Positions 1-10,371 of a stretch of 64,000 nucleotides of DNA are shown here, in pieces. A model generated the notes under the pieces. That model did not search any database, was not told the DNA's origin, and saw only the letters and a program-made list of their open reading frames with translations. Numbering within the stretch: the stretch's first letter is position 1; every line of letters begins with the position of its first letter. The DNA is from Taudactylus pleione. Taxonomy: Eukaryota; Chordata; Amphibia; Anura; Myobatrachidae. The stretch spans positions 31,445,501 to 31,509,500 of the forward strand of contig JAUIMM010000015.1 of NCBI GenBank assembly GCA_031769625.1. The letters run 5' to 3'. A program made the position numbers and the translations under genes.

Positions 1-1133
1 TATGGTAGGTCCCTAACATACTAGGGCTCAAATCCAGAGCACAGGACACCCCCAAACCAGCTCAGCTGAGCCACCCCCGGGCATCGCTCTAATGAGAAAG
101 GTGAAGTGTAAAGTTAGATAGGTAAGAGCAGCTATGGCAGCATATATAGAATAGAGAGGTGAAAATACAAATATAATAAAAACAAACAGTAAAAGTGTTA
201 AAATGTTCTAAAAAGGAAAAATGTGTTATAATGCAATGCCCTGAAGAAGACCAACCAAAGCAATCCAGGGGACCCATGCCCCAAAAATCAACCCAAAGTT
301 GCACTACAGTATATAATTTGTAGAACTTACCTAAGTTGTGCCTATTACTAGTGTGCATTCACAATACCAGACTCCACGCTTTAAACCAATAAGGGAGGGG
401 TGCTAGTCCAGGCTGAAGGTGTCTCAACCTTCAGGTGTGCTAAGAAGCACACTAAATGGAGTGTATAGGGAAGGGTCCTAGACTGCACACCCTGTATATA
501 TATATTGGGCGGTGCTACCTGTTGAGACTATTATTGCAGGCACAGAAACAGACAAATCACAGGTGCACAACTCCAAATTACTGATTATATAATTATAAAT
601 ACATTCTGCAATAAAATTATATTAGATTGACAATCATCTTGTCGAAAGTGACCACATGGATGACATGTTGACATGATAGTATGTCGACCTAATGTCCTAA
701 TGTGATGCTGAGGAGATCTATAAAACACAGGGTGAGTGGTGCCATCGCGATGGAAATGGCATGTGTGCAGGTGTTAATTCTGCAGAATTATATAGGCACA
801 CACCAGAGGATGATTCAAACTATGAACAGCCCAATAACTTAACCAGTTGTGTTGGTTTCTTGAAAGATAGCAGTAACATGTACACTGGTAATGGAGTGAA
901 ACTTGGTCCTATACAGTTCACCAGCCAGTCCTACAGTTCACCAGCCAGTGAGTGTATGCTGCAAAAGGGTAGTGGTGCAGGGATGCTGGAACAGCTTATA
1001 TCAGGTAATGATCAGGTCTCTTACATGGAGTTAAGTAGGAGACTACTGTCACTCACACAGTGTACTAAGATGGCTGCATTCACATGTGCAGGAGCACATC
1101 AGGTTGGAGGAAATACCTTTCTGCAGACTCTGA
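1..1133. other. Unassigned flank, no gene seen
   Basis: No recognisable domain on either strand. Small structures are an 8-bp-arm hairpin near 413-434, a short TA run near 498-505 and the words ATGTTGACAT and ATGTCGAC around 660-695, which recall the element at 16.0-16.5 kb. An open frame of about 130 codons at 761-1159 matches nothing I know and runs into the hAT element, so it is not called as a gene. Confidence 0.5.
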
Positions 1134-1141
1134 GTCCTAGT

Positions 1142-1451
1142 CAAGGAGCATTTCTATAGAGGAGGGGGCCCGTGTGCAGTCTCCGACACAGGCCTCCTCT
1201 TCTCCCTCCGGCGGCCGGCAGCGCACTGAGCTGCATGGTGGCCATTTTCCCTGTACTGCGCATGCGCAAATGACAGGAAAATTACCATGGTGGTCATTTC
1301 CCAGCTGTTTGTACAGCGCCACCCCCCGCGCCGACGTGGGACTCCGGAGAGGTAGGTATACTATGGGTGCAGGGTGTGCGGTGCGGGGTCCCCCTGGACC
1401 CAGGGGCCCGTGTGCCTCACACACCCTGCACCCATTATAGATACGCCCCTG
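1142..1451. mobile_element. Non-autonomous hAT-type element, 310 bp
   Basis: The element is flanked by a perfect 8-bp direct repeat, GTCCTAGT, at 1134-1141 and 1452-1459, the duplication size of hAT transposons. Ends are imperfect inverted repeats: left CAAGGAGCATTTCTATA, right (read inward) CAGGGGCGTATCTATA. The interior is GC-rich and contains a hairpin (arms about 1362-1378 and 1420-1435). It encodes no transposase, so it must have been mobilised in trans. A second copy of identical length lies at 21695-22004. Confidence 0.85.
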
Positions 1452-1668
1452 GTCCTAGTTTCTTCATGTATGCACAGTGGAGAGTACTGCTTTCTAACAC
1501 CCACCCTCGCTTTTTTTGTAGCGACCTTTAAAATAAATTGGGTTAAATACATGAAAAGAAAGTAACGTATCATGTGACTTCAACTTAGCCTTAACGACAG
1601 TCTCTCGACTCATGTACTTGGGACTGCTGCAAATATAATGATTCTTCATGTTTTTCAATCTTCCAAAG

Positions 1669-2060
1669 TCATTTTTCCATCTTGGATTTCCATTCACACC
1701 AATCAGACTTTAGTTTTGGCTTCTGGATACATTGTGTTTCACTGAATGCGAGGTTTGCAAATTCCTCATCATATCTCTTAGGTGGTTTGCTGATATTTGA
1801 TCTTGCAGAAGACCTTCTCTCTGGCTGAACTTCCACTTTAGATATATCTTCAGATGGAGAAATGTATTTGTTCTGCATGTCAACTTCCAGCCTTTCTTCA
1901 ATTTGTATTATTTATTTAAAAATAACATCTTGCGACTTATCAATCTTTCTGGTATTTGGATTCCACAATCTGTTACCTTTGTTCTCAAGGCAATAGCCAA
2001 GCATGATTCACTTTATTGACTTGAATACAGCTTACATCTCTTTTGGTACACAGTATGCAC
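1669..2060 (-). pseudogene. Copia integrase C-terminal region and linker to RT, decayed
   Basis: The minus-strand translation starts at about 2060 with a segment like the copia 'K-L-x-S-K...GY-x-L-W-NP' region (residues KRCKLYSS, then IQIPERLISRKMLF near 1900-1960). It continues into a linker with ERRSSARSN and PPKRYDEEFANLAF (about 1750-1820), which resembles the conserved 'R-S-x-R-x...P-x-RY' stretch before the RT domain. In copia elements this part joins integrase to RT within the polyprotein. Stops and at least one frame change are present. The following WxxAM..E-like signal fades near 1670-1700, and no RT motif follows. Confidence 0.75.
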
Positions 2061-2063
2061 ATA

Positions 2064-2468
2064 GGACCTGATTCAGTAAGGATCGCTATTGCGTTTGCAG
2101 TTGCGAATATGCACGGAACACAGTGGCGAAAATATGCTAATGATTTCCAAACCTCAGCTGGCACAAAGATGCCCACTCCTGCTTTATCACATCCATCCAA
2201 TGTCACTCTTCTGTGTAATCATTGGTACCATCAACGCACATTGCACAGGTACGCAGCATTTACACCAAGTCTGACCAGCCGCAGAAACTGCATCTCTCTT
2301 TGCACACAGTGGGTTCTCAAGCTGCAATTGCTGTGGATAATTTATGCATGCCCAAGCAACGGCGTTCAAACGGACAGGCACGTCTGTTTTTTCCGACCAC
2401 TCCCCTGTCACCACCACCAAATGCTCACAGCCAGTCACTCACTCACTCTGCGATGGATATCTCTGTGT
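2064..2468. mobile_element. MITE inserted in the copia integrase region
   Basis: Non-coding DNA separates two copia-like stretches. Its left end, GGACCTGATTCAG, matches the terminal repeat of the GGGCCTGATTCAG family. The trinucleotide ATA stands at 2061-2063 and 2469-2471, a possible 3-bp target duplication. The right end does not show the expected inverted repeat, so that boundary is inferred from where copia coding resumes. Overlapping open frames in this block are chance. Confidence 0.55.
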
Positions 2469-2471
2469 ATA

Positions 2472-2686
2472 TGTAATCACAGAGCTTATACTTGGCTTCT
2501 GCCACAAACTGCTTGTCTAGGCTTGCGCCCTTTAGCATACATGTTTCTCTCTCTGCAAGTGTATGGTTTGCTTGTTCACTGACACCATTTTGCTCCAGAG
2601 CATAGGAAATGGTTAATTGATGCTCCCTTCCATATCTTATTAAGAATTGTTTCACCTGTCTGTTGAGATATTCTCCATCGTTATCA
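2472..2686 (-). pseudogene. Copia integrase catalytic core, distal half
   Basis: The minus strand encodes NDGEYLNRQVKQFL, then QNGVSEQANHTLAE and LDKQFVAEA. These match the copia integrase segment between the second catalytic Asp (SDNGGEY) and the catalytic Glu (NGVAERxNRT), followed by the FWAEA motif. The Glu in VSEQAN is retained; the normally adjacent Arg is Gln and the Trp of FWAEA is Val. Integrase inserts the cDNA into the host genome. The codon for the second Asp lies exactly at the junction with the MITE at 2687-3003. Confidence 0.85.
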
Positions 2687-3003
2687 GGGCCTGATTCAGC
2701 GCACTGCTGATTACAGATTCCCAATGTTTGGAAATCTACGCAAGAGCCGAACCCATACTGCGCATGTGCACGCGGTTCGGCAGCAGACTATCAGTGATTG
2801 ACAGTCTGCTGCCATTTCTGGGCAGGGAGGAGGTGGTGACAGAAATTTCCTGGCCTCTTTTAAGCATTTGCAACAGCCTGGTTTGAGTGACAAGATGGGT
2901 CACTTGGCCAGTTGATGGTATCACAGATGATCCGATGATGTGACCTAGGACGCAGCTTAGATCAGTAATGCATGCAGGAGGCATCCTCTGCTAAAACAGG
3001 CCC
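2687..3003. mobile_element. MITE of the GGGCCTGATTCAG family, TCA duplication
   Basis: Left end GGGCCTGATTCAGC at 2687; right end CAGGCCC at 3003. TCA stands immediately outside both ends (2684-2686 and 3004-3006). Removing one TCA and the 317-bp element reunites the two halves of the copia integrase in frame at the Ser-Asp-Asn motif. The element is therefore younger than the copia insertion and its 3-bp duplication is well supported. The 3-bp target size suggests PIF/Harbinger-type mobilisation, but the duplications seen in this family (TCA, TAT) are not the canonical TWA. Confidence 0.9.
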
Positions 3004-3287
3004 TCAGATCTCAGGGTATTAAATCTGTAACCTATTTGATTTTATACAAGTCTCTGCACTCGTTTTTCCACTTCAGATTTCTCTATGATGAAGTACACAT
3101 GTGTTATCCTTGAAGTCATCTATAAATGTCACAAAGTATCAGTATCCATTCATAGACTTTACTTCCATTGGACCACACACATCTGAATATACTATTACAA
3201 GTTGTTTTTGTAGCTCTACTTGTTGATTTTGGAAATGGTTGACGACATTGTTTCCCCACAATACAGCTTTCACATTGTTACAAGTCG
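3004..3287 (-). pseudogene. Copia integrase zinc/catalytic core, proximal half
   Basis: The minus strand reads LVIVYSDVCGPMEVKSMNGY, a stop, then YFVTFIDDFKDNTC. This is the hallmark start of the copia integrase core: the first catalytic Asp is in YSDVCGP (codon 3181-3183) and the FVTFIDD block follows. Upstream, a TCNNVK segment near 3287 looks like a degenerate half of the Cys-Cys zinc-binding part. One in-frame TGA lies between the motifs. The frame runs to TLRSD at 3007, where the inserted MITE begins. Confidence 0.85.
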
Positions 3288-4478
3288 CCGGCACGATATG
3301 TCACAATCCAACACTTCGGTGATCTCTCCTACTACTTCCGCCCGCCGTGCGGGAACTGCACCAACTGTTGCTAGGCGATCTGGATGCCGGTTGACATCAT
3401 GCATTACCTGGAACACGGGATGATTGTTCGTGGTTCTGGTTGGTTCCTTTTTTATGCCTAGCAGTGTCCTCACGGCCTTGCCGACTATAGCGTATCTGAA
3501 CATGCCTTCCGGTTCCTGCTGTGTGGATTCTGTTTCTGCATTGTTGTTCTTCACCATGGTTACTCCAGGCCACAACACTACCACCGGCTGTACCAGCCAC
3601 ATCACAGCTAACGTAGCCGCACCACGGTCACTCTAGGGCACATCAATTACCACCAGCTGTACCAGCCACATCATAGCTAACTTAGCTGCATCACGGTCAC
3701 ACCAGGCCACATCAATTATCACCAGCTATACCAGCTGAATCACGGCTAACTTAGTCGCACCATGGTCACTCCAGGCCGCATCAATACCACCGGCTGTACC
3801 AGCTGCATCACAGCTAACTTAGCTACATCACAGTCACTCCAGGCCAGATCAATTATCACCAGCTTTACCAGCTGCATCTCGGCTAACCTAGTCGCACCAC
3901 GGTCACTCCAGACCGCATCAATACCACCAGCTGTACCAGCTGCATCATGGCTAACTTAGTCGCACCACGGTAACTCCAGGCCGCATCAATACCACCGGCT
4001 GTACCAGCTGCATCACAGCTAACTTAGCTGCATCACGGTCACTCCATGCCGCATCAATTACCATCAGCTATACCAGCTGCATCACAGTTTACTTAACCGC
4101 AACCCGGTCACTCCAGGCCACATCAATACCATAAGCTGTATCAGCCACATCATGCCAGACAAAGCCGCATCGCGGCATTAGATGCACTACAGCTTTAATA
4201 AGCCATTTCCTCACTCTTTAGCCTCTCCAAAGCCTTAACAAGCAGATTCTTTTCTCCTGTCACTTCTCTTGTAGGTATCACGTATACCCTGGTCTTCCTA
4301 GGATATCTGTGTAAACTGCTTCTACCTCGAGTTTGTCCAAGTGGCCACTAAGTACCAATGAACATATTCAGTTCTAAGGGAACAGCGTGTGGCTGTTATT
4401 GGCAGAAGACCTTGCCTTGTGGTTCGGGGGTTTACACAGTGAGTCCTGGGAGACCGTAACACACATATGGGTTACTGT
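3288..4478. mobile_element. Unclassified insertion with a 68-69 bp tandem array
   Basis: Between the copia pre-integrase motif (ending about 4480) and the integrase zinc region (starting about 3287) lie roughly 1.2 kb with no copia similarity, where only a few tens of bases would be expected. The block begins with GC-rich unique sequence (3288-3540), then the tandem array, then about 270 bp of non-repetitive DNA. No terminal repeats or target duplication were identified, so its class is unknown. Boundaries are inferred from where copia coding stops and resumes. Confidence 0.5.
3540..4210. repeat. Minisatellite, about nine or ten units of 68-69 bp
   Basis: The word AGCTAACTTAG (or GGCTAACTTAG) recurs at about 3606, 3675, 3744, 3812, 3881, 3949, 4017 and 4086, a spacing of 68-69 bp. 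Units contain GGTCACTCCAGGCC and CACCAGCTGTACCAGC. Copies differ by scattered substitutions and small indels. Open frames across it follow from the repeat unit. Confidence 0.9.
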
Positions 4479-4501
4479 GTTTTAGTCACTAACATTCCTG
4501 T

Positions 4502-4570
4502 GACCATCCCTTTATGTAGCTTCTGAACACTGTCGTATCCAAGGTGACTACATTTTCTAAGCCAGAGTTC
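4502..4570 (-). pseudogene. Copia pre-integrase (GAG-pre-integrase) motif
   Basis: The minus strand encodes ELWLRKCSHLGYDSVQKLHK, matching the 'LWHRRLGHLGYDSLKKL' signature at the end of the copia protease/pre-integrase region. The first His of LWH is Leu and the Gly of LGH is Ser. It is in a different frame from the gag piece upstream, so at least one frameshift separates them. The aspartic protease expected between about 4580 and 4800 was not recognised. Confidence 0.75.
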
Positions 4571-4818
4571 CAGTGACAGTGACTCAGTGTCATCATTGCC
4601 TAACAGTGTTTTGTGTCAAGGACATACAATTTCTACTATCTTGTGCCTGTACCTATGACAGTCCTTCTTTTCTCACAATGCACTTTCCTGTAGCAAATTG
4701 AACTCTGTGGCCTCTCTGATCTAGGACATGATGGCAATAAGAATTGTGCCCATTTCTGGTATATTAAGCACATCTTGTTTTGTGTAGGATTCACATTCTT
4801 TTGCTTGTATTCAAATGA

Positions 4819-5589
4819 TTCAAATTCTTTGTGACCTATCTTGTGACAATTATAACATTTGAATAAAAATTTTCTGGATGTTTCACTTTTTGTATGTAAT
4901 GCAGAAGTCTCAGTGGTTAATTAACATGGCACACATTCTTGCAACTGTAATAACATTGCTATGACTATGTCTGTTGTTAACTGCACTGTGTTTACCTCCA
5001 ATGCCACAACCAGAAGGTCAAACTCAGGCATCAAGTGCTGCAGCATTGCTGTAGCAATCTCTTCATCATTCACTTGCACTCCAACAGATGTCAGTTTCTG
5101 AGAGACATACGTCATTTTGTCTATGTAATCACACATACTGTACTGTTGCATTCATTCAATTTTGTGTTATACAATGCATGACTTCCAACTCATGAGACCT
5201 CCATATTGATTTGCTACCTGCAGTGCTGTCCACATATATTTTGTTGACTCTTTCCCATGTATTATAGAGTACATGTATTGCTCTACACTTAAGCCTATGG
5301 TTCCCATGACTCTCTCTCTATCATCTGGGCTTGAATCTGTATCTGGTTCTACAGTGCCCCTCCACAACATTTCACACTTTAATTGCATTTCCAAAGCAAA
5401 CTTCCAAGTTGTATAATTTTCTGCACATTTTAGTTTGATAACCCCCATTATGGGTGTAGCTCCTGTATTTATGCTTCTTACAGACATAACTGTCAACTTC
5501 TGTACTTTAATCAGCTTCACTGCTGCTTTACTGTGCTGGAAGCAGTCTCTGCTGTCATCACTCTCTATTCTTATGCAGCTTCTGTGCAC
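4819..5589 (-). pseudogene. Copia gag (UBN2-like) with zinc knuckle, decayed
   Basis: One minus-strand frame carries the gag signature in order. IKLKCAENYTTWKFALEMQL is the typical 'L-x-G-x-NY-x-x-W' start; a middle helical region follows (GTIGLSVEQYMYSII, STKYMWTALQ); then MTYVSQKLTSVGVQVNDEE and AMLQHLMPEFD, the classic 'L..L...G..I.DE......L..LP..F'. The zinc knuckle is at 4819-4863 (CYNCHKIGHKEFE), where the final Cys of CX2CX4HX4C is lost. Two in-frame stops near 5155-5165 and one near 4920 interrupt the frame. Gag forms the virus-like particle that packages element RNA. No 5' LTR was found beyond 5590. Confidence 0.85.
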
Positions 5590-5611
5590 TGACTAGCTTC
5601 TGTGTTGACAC

Positions 5612-6054
5612 CAAGCCCGGCGACAGCAGGGTACAAAGGGTACACCCATCCCAGGGCCCGAGTTACAGAAGGGCCCCAAGGTGCCATGGCAACTACTGTA
5701 CACGCACTTTAACAAATAAGCAAAGAAGTCACCAGGCTAATCGTTCTGGTGACTCCTACCCCGGCTACACCTCCATCACCTGGAGTGTTCTATGCATGCA
5801 TAATAGTAATCAATGACACCACGGTGTCATTATGTGTGATGTTGTGCCCTCGCTGGACCTTCTGCCCTGCCACTGTGGCCTCATAAGAAGAGCAGTAGGA
5901 GGAGGCAGGACAAGATGCAAGCTGACGGCACTGTCCGCTCCAGTGACTGCAGACACCTACCCCAGCCCAGAGGCAGCTGCAGCAGCACTGAGTGCTACAC
6001 ACTGACAGGGAGAGAGTTTTGTGGTAAGTGGATTTTCACTTTTTATTTACTTAT

Positions 6055-6090
<36 letters not shown>
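5612..6090. repeat. GC-rich dispersed repeat start and TA microsatellite
   Basis: CAAGCCCGGCGACAG at about 5612 begins a GC-rich segment with GGGCCC words, like the ends of other short elements here; no matching right end or duplication was found. The stretch ends in an ACACAC/(TA)n run at about 6054-6090. Open frames of about 70 codons overlap on both strands and look fortuitous. Confidence 0.4.
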
Positions 6091-7487
6091 GCTGCAAAAT
6101 AATGAGACGTGCGCCTAATTGTGTAGTATTTTAAGATACAATAAACTTGTGCTCGAAATAGGTAATGTGCTCGAAATAGGTAATGTACCAAAAATTAAAC
6201 AATTAAAAGCTGATCTGATGTCCAGGTGGTACTTTCAATGGTCAGATTAACCCAAAACTACAACACTTCCAAGGTTTTCCAAGGGGTACTCTTTCTGTAG
6301 TAACTTGCTAGGCAGGATCAGGAACAAAGAATTCTGAATTCTTATTCTCTCATACAGAGATCCTTGCAGACAAAATAAATAAATATGTGTATGTTTTAAT
6401 CTTGATGAAATCCGACCAAATTGTGGATTCATTGCGTGCTATAATATAACCATATATGAGTGGTACATATTGACACATTTTTAGGTGATTTATTTTTGAG
6501 GTAGCGTCCTATGACAACGTTCACCACACAATTTAATGCAAAATAATATAAAGTTTAGTCCTATGCTCTGTTTCATAACCAGTCGACTTTCACTCAGAGT
6601 TGTGAGTGAAGCTTAGCAGGGCATAAAGCAGGAAATAGGTCCTGGGGGCAAACGGATCATAAAGCAAATTAAAATGCCTGACAGAGCATAAAGCAGCAAT
6701 TAGCCAGGGGCTGCAGCTGAAGGTCGGGTTGGCTGCAAAATGTACTTGGGCATCTTATTGACCATTACTGCCTTAACACATTGTCATAGTCGACTAATGT
6801 TAGCATATAAGCATTACACTTCAAATTGGGAATATGATTATGTACAGTGACTCAGTCTTCTCCAATGCCATGTGCTCTACGTACTGTATAATTAGGATTA
6901 CCACTATCCACTATCAGAGTACCACAGAGAAACCATTTTTTTCCTTTAGTACTTCTTTGTTCTTTTGTCTAAACAAACATTTACAGATACTGTACAGTGT
7001 TGACTTAAACAGACCCAGAACAGTAGTATTTGTATGTCTATTTTCTGATTCTGCAGCACTTTTGGAATGTAAAAACCCATCGTCTCTGAGAAAAGAGCGA
7101 ACACATTAACTTCTCTATCTGAAAAGGGAAAATTAGTCAATGGAGTGTGATAGTGCATTTTCTGGATTAACAGCAATAAATCATAGGTTCTTGTCTAGGG
7201 CCCTGAATTGCCCCATTAAACCTAATTCTAACGAGTATTTCTCTATTTTATTTTGTTATTATGTGTGACAAGTGGAACAGTCACAGTTCATAATGGGGCT
7301 AAATTAGAGCTATAAGTAAAACCAGCTCCTTAGTGCAAAATTTGTGTTTCCTGAATAATATAGTACATGATTCAGAGTTTTGTGGCTAGACATTATGATC
7401 ATCATACAAGACATACTTCCCTACTTCCCTACTTTTTTCTCTGGCAGATTAGGGGATAGGATGGTCCAGGTGTAAGTGGCGTGGGGG
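6091..7487. other. Unassigned AT-rich DNA
   Basis: No family recognised. An 18-bp unit GTGCTCGAAATAGGTAAT is tandemly duplicated near 6150-6187. The words GCATAAAGCAG recur near 6620-6695. Nothing supports an exon. Confidence 0.5.
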
Positions 7488-8762
7488 GAGTGGCGGATCT
7501 TCAATTTTGGGGCCCTGAAGCTTGAACTGTTATGGGGGCTCCTTTGCAACCAGTAACAATAGGGCAACATCCAACAACGTTCAAAGGGCCTTGCTGCCCA
7601 AATGGCAGAGATGTAGAAACTCCCCAAAAATTTAGAGACAGTAGATAGATGTAGAAACCCCCAGAAAGTGAGACACTGTAGATAGATAAATAGATTTATG
7701 TAGAACCCCCCCAGAGAGTGAGAGATTGTAGATAGATATAGAAACCTCCCAGAGAATGAGACACTGTAGATAGATAGACAGATGTAGAAACCACCCAGAG
7801 AGAGAGAGAGAGTGAGACTAGATAGATTCCATACAAAACCAAAACTTACTTCCTCTGTAGGATCCCAGCTATTGATCCCCCTGAGTCAGGCCTCTCCCCC
7901 ACACTGCATGCTCCCACCTCTGAGCTGCATGCCATCTCTCATGCCATCTCTCAATCAGCTTAGCCTTCAGTTTGTGATCAGAACTGCAGGGCTGACTTCT
8001 GGCAAATGGGACAGCACAAATGGAGATGGGAGTATCTAGTGGCACCTGGCAGTACTGCACTCAGCTGCGATACTGACAGCAGCTCTCTATTCTGTGCCCG
8101 GCCAGCTTATAAGAGCCATCCACTTGTCAGAACTGTAGATAGAGTGTCTGCCAGCCAGTACTGATGAGGGGGGATGATTTTTTGGGTACTAAATTCCCCC
8201 CCCCTACATGCACTACTATAGAGCATATTCTAAGGTCAATAAACCACAAAAAACCCAAGTGCTGTCAGAGCTGCTGGAAAAAAGGGGGTGTCAGCCCCTT
8301 GAATAGGTATAAATAAGAAATATAGAAACGAGCGCTAAAACCAAAATTACCAATGGACAGTTTAGGTCGTAAATGACACAAGTTTAATACAGTAACTTTA
8401 AGAAAAAAAGCACATATAAATAGGCATACACAGAATCAAGAAAAAAATGAAGATAAATATAAAAGCCACAGATTAGTATGAAAATATCATGCCTAATAAA
8501 TCCTTGGTGGAACCTCCTTCCATATAATGCACAGTCACATAGGCTGAAAAGAGTCAAGTTAGGACTGAAATATAAAGTACTTCAACCCATTGGCTTATTA
8601 TTATATCACTAAAATATCCTTATTTTAATATCACACACTTAAAAACATCCATTGATTTTGTTGAAAAATGCACTAATTAAAAACAAAATTTGCTTCAGGG
8701 CCCCTCCAGGGTTAGGGGCCTTGAAGCCTAAGCTTCATTAGTTTCGCAGTAGATCGCCTCTG
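7488..8762. mobile_element. Non-autonomous hAT-type element, 1275 bp
   Basis: Flanked by a perfect 8-bp direct repeat, CGTGGGGG, at 7480-7487 and 8763-8770. The ends form short inverted repeats: left GAGTGGCGGATCT, right (inward) CAGAGGCGATCT. Inside are a GATA-rich tandem stretch, the words GGGGCCCTGAAGC / GGGGCCTTGAAGC near the two ends, and AT-rich DNA. No transposase frame is present. Confidence 0.8.
7625..7815. repeat. Tandem repeat, about 50-bp units with GATA core
   Basis: About four degenerate units of TAGATAGA-TGTAGAAACC-CCAGAGAGTGAGA follow one another inside the hAT element. Confidence 0.75.
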
Positions 8763-8857
8763 CGTGGGGGCACTTTGAATCACATCATTGTAGCCCCACC
8801 CTGATGATGTGCAATTCAGACTGAATTGTATAATTTCATCATGCCCTTACCAGAAAA

Positions 8858-9000
8858 GTGGTGGGATGCAGGAGGGTTCCTTATTTTTCTCGGCGCCGGG
8901 AGAGCCATCCCCAAAAATGGGAGTCTCTCAGTACTTCTGGGAGTGAGCAGATATGATATAAGAGCATGCAGTACTTGCCCTGTACATAATGCATGATGTA
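8858..9000. repeat. Fragment of the GGGAGT/'AAGTGGGTGGGATG' repeat family
   Basis: AAAGTGGTGGGATGCAGGAG and TACTTCTGGGAGTGAGC are shared in order with segments at 31131-31490 and 36890-37115. It is a fragment without visible ends. Confidence 0.5.
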
Positions 9001-9077
9001 CAAATGTTTGCATTTCCACCCCTTTCAGTGCAATACATTTTATTATATTTTCACCTAACTCTAAATCAGTAACATAA

Positions 9078-9597
9078 GGGCTAATTCTGAGTCAAATGCA
9101 AAAGCGAATGCAGCAGCATTTATTGGTGGTCACCCATCTGCGAGTTAATGCAAATGACATACAAACTCCTTGGTGCAGGGACTGAGACGCCCACTTTAGT
9201 GCCTGTGCACACTGTAATAACGATTGGTGCATTCTTATACTCCACCATTGGACACACCATCGAAACTTGCACCAGCACTATGGCAGTTTCTTCATCTGAC
9301 AACGGCCTCCTATGCTGGAGGCTATGCATCTGGGAATGTAGCCACTTATATTTACATGCCCGCAGCACTACCATAATACGCCCACTGAATGGTCCATTGC
9401 TGCTTGCACTACAAGCCACCACCCAGTCACCGCCTTGGAGCGCTCATTGCTTTACCAATGCCATTCCTTCACCTTCTGTACCGATCGCAACAGCACCTAT
9501 GTGCATACACTCTGTGTAATGCATGTGCCGTAGGGGTTTCCAGAACTTTTGCAGTTGCAAATAATCACTGAACATCGTGAACATCGGCATTGCGGAT
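9078..9597 (+). mobile_element. MITE, subfamily B of the GGGCCTGATTCAG group
   Basis: Left end GGGCTAATTCTGAG at 9078 is preceded by TAA. The right end, about 9597, abuts the next MITE. The interior matches the inverted copy at 62181-62706; for example CAACAGCACCTATGTGCATA near 9489 corresponds to the reverse complement at about 62283-62305. The two ends of this subfamily are not good inverted repeats of each other. Confidence 0.7.
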
Positions 9598-9600
9598 TAT

Positions 9601-10134
9601 GGGCCTGATTCAGGCCCGCTCGCGAGTGCACAGTGCTCGCAAGTGGGTCGATGGTCCCCCACTGCGCATGCGCGTGCCGGAGCCGGCTCCGGGGTATGCA
9701 TGCGCGAGCCACAGTGAGCGACGGCAGCTCTGTCGCTCCTGGGCTCCCTACAAGTTGGGGCGGCTGTGAATATTGATTGACAGCTCGCCCCGTTTTGTAG
9801 GCAGGGAGGGGGGGTGGCTGTGCAAATGGAGGCGTTCCCGAAGGAACGCCTGCCGTTTGGGGGCGGCCCCACTGACATCACAAGTGATGTCAGTGGTGAG
9901 CTTCCGGCTTTATTATAAAGCCGGAAGCTCACTGGGGCTTGCGGCAGTCGAGACCCTACCACAAGGGTCTCGTCGCAAGCCTGATGGTCGCGACCATCAC
10001 CTGACCGCTCGTAAAAGCTGTGGGTGGTTACCCTCAGCTTAGTGAGTGGCCAGGAGGCCGGCTCCAATTAAAAAAAAAAATGCCCTGATTCAGAGCGAAC
10101 TCTTTGAAAGAGCGTCCGGGTCTGAATCAGGGCC
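9601..10134 (+). mobile_element. MITE, subfamily C, 534 bp, TAT duplication
   Basis: Begins GGGCCTGATTCAG at 9601 and ends CTGAATCAGGGCC at 10134, with TAT outside both ends (9598-9600, 10135-10137). The interior is GC-rich with several short hairpins, for example GACATCACAAGTGATGTC and GCCGGAAGCT/AGCTTCCGGC. A second internal CCCTGATTCAG at 10083 gives a mini-palindrome at the right end. Partial copies are at 13257-13330 (left part) and 33697-33915 (right part). Confidence 0.85.
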
Positions 10135-10159
10135 TATGTGCAGCTCTGAATCAAGCATT

Positions 10160-10260
10160 GCTCTGCATAGGGCAAGTCTGGCCAACCTGTGGCTCTCCAG
10201 CTTTTGTGAAACTACAAGTCCCAGCATGCTTTATTAGCTGATAGGTGGGACATGTAGTTT
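10160..10260. repeat. Dispersed 'CAAGTCCCAGCATGC' repeat fragment
   Basis: Contains GGCTCTCCAGCTTTTGTGAA followed by ACTACAAGTCCCAGCATGC and GACATGTAGTTTTAC. The pattern is familiar to me from dispersed repeats in fish and frog genomes. The two TAGTTT-type ends suggest a short fold-back. No class assigned. Confidence 0.5.
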
Positions 10261-10371
10261 TACCGAATGTGAAAACAAACCCGCACCAGGTTAAATATGG
10301 TATATAAGTGGATAAAGAGTAATCCTATATCTATACCTATACCAATAGTCTTCACTACTTTATTAGACTAT

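Larger units (their letters stand above)
1669..5589 (-). mobile_element. Ty1/copia retrotransposon relic, interrupted three times
   Basis: Read on the minus strand the pieces fall in Ty1/copia order: gag with a UBN2-like fold, a zinc knuckle, a pre-integrase motif, the integrase core in two pieces, the integrase C-terminal region and the start of the linker to reverse transcriptase. RT and RNase H are not visible below about 1600, and no LTRs were found, so the copy is truncated at its 3' side. Stops and frameshifts occur throughout. Three blocks interrupt it: 2064-2468, 2687-3003 and about 3288-4478. Family assignment rests on motif order; the copy is dead. Confidence 0.85.

Noticed and set aside
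761..1159. Open frame of about 130 codons on the plus strand
   Set aside because: No domain or family recognised, contains a short tandem duplication (AGTTCACCAGCCAGT), and runs into the hAT element. Not enough to call a gene.
3540..4210. CRISPR-like or coding repeat
   Set aside because: Whole 68-69 bp units repeat head to tail with substitutions; no repeat-spacer structure.
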